DNA of 8,633 nt from Ignavibacteriota bacterium. GTDB lineage: Bacteria; Bacteroidota; UBA10030; JAHEZR01. The translations under genes and the position numbers were made by a program. The DNA lies in assembly GCA_023251005.1 (NCBI GenBank), contig JAHEZR010000006.1:1-8633 (forward strand), in the 5' to 3' direction. Shown here piece after piece: positions 6,742 to 8,633 of this stretch. Every line of letters starts with the position of its first letter. Position 1 is the stretch's first letter. Under the pieces are notes generated by a model, which saw only the letters and a program-made list of their open reading frames with translations, had not been told where the DNA came from and did not search any database.

Positions 6742-8631
6742 TCAAAGGCTGTCTCCTCTTAACTGTCGGATACGCTTCCGAACTTCATCGAGGAAAAGTG
6801 AATTTGAATACTTCTCGAGAAGCTCCTGGTATGCAGCAATTGCTTTCTGTTTGTCTTTCAAATAATACTGATAGATCTCCCCGATATTGAGTTGAGCTTT
6901 ATCTCGTATGATGCTTTCGGGATGCTCGGTGATGAGTTTTGCATACGTCGAAAGCGCGCGCATAGGCTCGCCTATCTTTCTCTGAAGCTGGCCGATTTTT
7001 AGCAACGCATCGTCTACGAGAGGGGCACTTGAAAAAGTGGCGAGGAGTTTCTCGAGCCTGGCAACGGCTTCAGAGAGCTTACGCTGGCGCTCGAGAAGTT
7101 CTGCTTGAGCGTATTCTTTTAGAGCAAGCTCATTCCCTGCGCGATTCTCCTTAATGAATTGCTGCAAGAGCAGTGCGTCATTGACAATGTTCGCCGAGAG
7201 ATTGCCCACCAAGCTTTTCAACTTCACTGAGGCCGAATCAAATTTTCCCTGAAAATAGTCGAACTCAGCGAGGGCGAACATTGCTTTGTCCTTGTCATCT
7301 TGTGTGGCAAGGGGATTCCTCTGCACTCGACTGAACCGCTCTGCTGACTTGTCGAACTCACCCTTCGCCAGAAGAATCTCTCCGGCCTTGAGTGCTACAA
7401 TCGGCATGACTCGATTGGGGGAAAACTGCTTCTCGATCTGATCAAGAGTCTGGAGCGCGCCATCGATGTCAAAAAAGCGATCGAACTTGATCAAGCCGAT
7501 GCGGTAGAGCGACTGGAGTGCAAAGTCAGACTGAGGGTATCCTTGAGCAATTTCCCGGTAGTACGCGATTGCCCCACCGTACGTCGGATGCGTCTCATTC
7601 GCGGGGTATTGTTCATCGGATTGAGGCACATCACGTTTCTCAACGAATGCGATTGTATCCTTCCCTGCGCTGAGCTCCTCGATCACTCGCGCATGACCAA
7701 ACTTCGCTACGGGCATGATTTGCGATTTCGGATACCGATTGATAACCTCTCGATAAGCTTTCGCTGAAACCTCATACGCCTTCTCTTTGAAAGCCCGATC
7801 GGCAAAGGCTTGCAGTTCCTGGCCTGAAGAGGGGGTGAGTTGATCGATGAAGAGGTAGACAGAAAGTGCATTCTCAAATTGTTTCCCTTCAAGATAGAGC
7901 CAAGCCAACAGGCGCTGGATATTCACATTTTCCTTCTCTTCACGTACCTCGTCCTGTACCGCTCCTATAGCAGCCTGGAGTCCATCCGGTTTCGCGGTGT
8001 AGAGCGCCATCCTCGATTCAGCAAAACCGAGCATCCCGGGATTGTCCTTCATTGCAAGGAGATATTCTTTTGTCGCTTCCCCATACTTTCCTAAAAGAGT
8101 ATAGCCGAAGCCAAGGTCGTTTGCAAAGAGGCTGGGATTTCCGATTACTCTTCTGCCGCTGAGAAGAACTTCAACGCTTTTAGCAAACAACCGATTCTCC
8201 ATGAGGACGTGCGAGATCTGGTGATAGACGTTCTGATTCTTCTGATCTGTCACAAGTGCCCGCTCCCATGCTGCGTAGGCTTCCGTTTCTTTTCCAGCTT
8301 TAAAGTAATCCTCCCCGAGAGTGCCAAGAAGGTTGAAGTCTCCGGGCTGGCGCTCCAGGCGCCGCTGAGCCAACTTCACTGCTCGGTCGTATTGTTTAAG
8401 TTGGATGTACATGCGGTGCAATCCATCGAAGAAGACTAAGTTGGCTGGGTCACGAGAATAGAGTTCTTCGTAGAGTCGCGCAGCTTTCTCATAGTCGCCG
8501 GAACGCTCGAGACTTTGCGCCAAGCGAAGCCTGTTGCTCTCCTCGGGAAGTTGCTGCCCCTCAATGCCTGCGACAACTAAAAGCGAGAGTGCAAAAAGGA
8601 ACAACGTATGTTGACTAATACTTCGTCTCAA
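6742..8631 (-). CDS. Exported TPR-repeat protein (5' end at window edge)
   Basis: A 629-residue protein built almost wholly of tetratricopeptide repeats, expected to be a protein-binding scaffold outside the cytoplasm. Residues 1-25 look like a signal peptide (hydrophobic core about 9-22, likely cleavage GIEG|QQ). The N-terminal half has classical 34-residue units at about 33-66, 67-99, 101-133 and 167-199. From about 272 onward the units carry YPxS-type turns (NRYPKSQI 298-305, QGYPQSDF 363-370, TEHPESII 568-575), as in YbgF/BamD-like envelope TPR proteins. I see no cysteine, so it is not a lipoprotein, and no enzyme domain. The first codon is TTG, with only two bases of window beyond it; the true start could be this TTG or a codon upstream outside the window. 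It is the first visible gene of the minus-strand run; whether it leads the operon cannot be told. TPR identity is certain, role is not. Confidence 0.85.
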   Translation of the reverse strand: MRRSISQHTLFLFALSLLVVAGIEGQQLPEESNRLRLAQSLERSGDYEKAARLYEELYSRDPANLVFFDGLHRMYIQLKQYDRAVKLAQRRLERQPGDFNLLGTLGEDYFKAGKETEAYAAWERALVTDQKNQNVYHQISHVLMENRLFAKSVEVLLSGRRVIGNPSLFANDLGFGYTLLGKYGEATKEYLLAMKDNPGMLGFAESRMALYTAKPDGLQAAIGAVQDEVREEKENVNIQRLLAWLYLEGKQFENALSVYLFIDQLTPSSGQELQAFADRAFKEKAYEVSAKAYREVINRYPKSQIMPVAKFGHARVIEELSAGKDTIAFVEKRDVPQSDEQYPANETHPTYGGAIAYYREIAQGYPQSDFALQSLYRIGLIKFDRFFDIDGALQTLDQIEKQFSPNRVMPIVALKAGEILLAKGEFDKSAERFSRVQRNPLATQDDKDKAMFALAEFDYFQGKFDSASVKLKSLVGNLSANIVNDALLLQQFIKENRAGNELALKEYAQAELLERQRKLSEAVARLEKLLATFSSAPLVDDALLKIGQLQRKIGEPMRALSTYAKLITEHPESIIRDKAQLNIGEIYQYYLKDKQKAIAAYQELLEKYSNSLFLDEVRKRIRQLRGDSL

Positions 8632-8633
8632 TT

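Noticed and set aside
6659..6745. A 29-codon extension of the catalytic M16 protein, starting at a TTG overlapping the TPR stop codon.
   Set aside because: The GGAGGA 5 nt before the ATG at 6658 and the signal peptide starting there decide the start. That both extensions are 29 codons long looks striking but is most simply coincidence.
1..8633. A mobile element, prophage, CRISPR array, RNA gene or defence island in the window.
   Set aside because: I find no transposase, integrase, terminal inverted repeats, regularly spaced repeats or tRNA-like folds. The sequence is accounted for by five conventional exported-protein genes.

Overview
The window is almost entirely protein-coding: five genes fill about 96% of it. 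There is no RNA gene, insertion sequence, CRISPR array or other mobile element that I can see. Moderate GC content, an uncharacterised exported family I recall mainly from Bacteroidetes and relatives, and signal peptides that put glutamine at the probable +1 position all point to the Bacteroidetes/Ignavibacteria (FCB) group. Clear Shine-Dalgarno sequences before some genes fit a deeper branch such as Ignavibacteria/Kryptonia/Kapabacteria better than Bacteroidia or Flavobacteriia. This placement is inference; there is no marker gene here.

Layout. Positions 1-143 are a non-coding leader with a good ribosome binding site. Positions 144-2534 (+) encode an exported heparinase II/III-like polysaccharide lyase. 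It meets, tail to tail with only 8 nt between stop codons, a four-gene minus-strand run. Read in its own direction that run is: a TPR repeat protein (8631 down to 6742, whose true start may lie beyond the window edge), a catalytic M16 zinc peptidase (6658-5312), an M16 homologue with its zinc site destroyed (5291-3891), and an exported protein of the family often mislabelled 'asparagine synthetase B' (3817-2543). The gaps within the run are 83, 20 and 73 nt, so a single transcript is plausible.

How the genes may work together. The two M16 proteins are complementary. One keeps the HxxEH zinc motif but has lost the tyrosine of the arginine/tyrosine substrate-binding pair; the other has lost all of HxxEH but keeps that pair. 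This is the pattern of heterodimeric M16B peptidases, so they probably form one enzyme outside the cytoplasm. The TPR protein could be a scaffold or a peptidoglycan/outer-membrane adaptor for it. The last gene has a GGFMFAMCSATD stretch and a conserved GHDPEDY segment suggestive of a glutamine-amidotransferase-like fold, but its substrate is unknown. The lyase is probably an independent carbohydrate-degrading unit.

The points most worth following are the split-function peptidase, the misnamed exported family, the shared glutamine +1 signal across all five proteins, and the all-exported operon as a possible envelope peptide-processing module.
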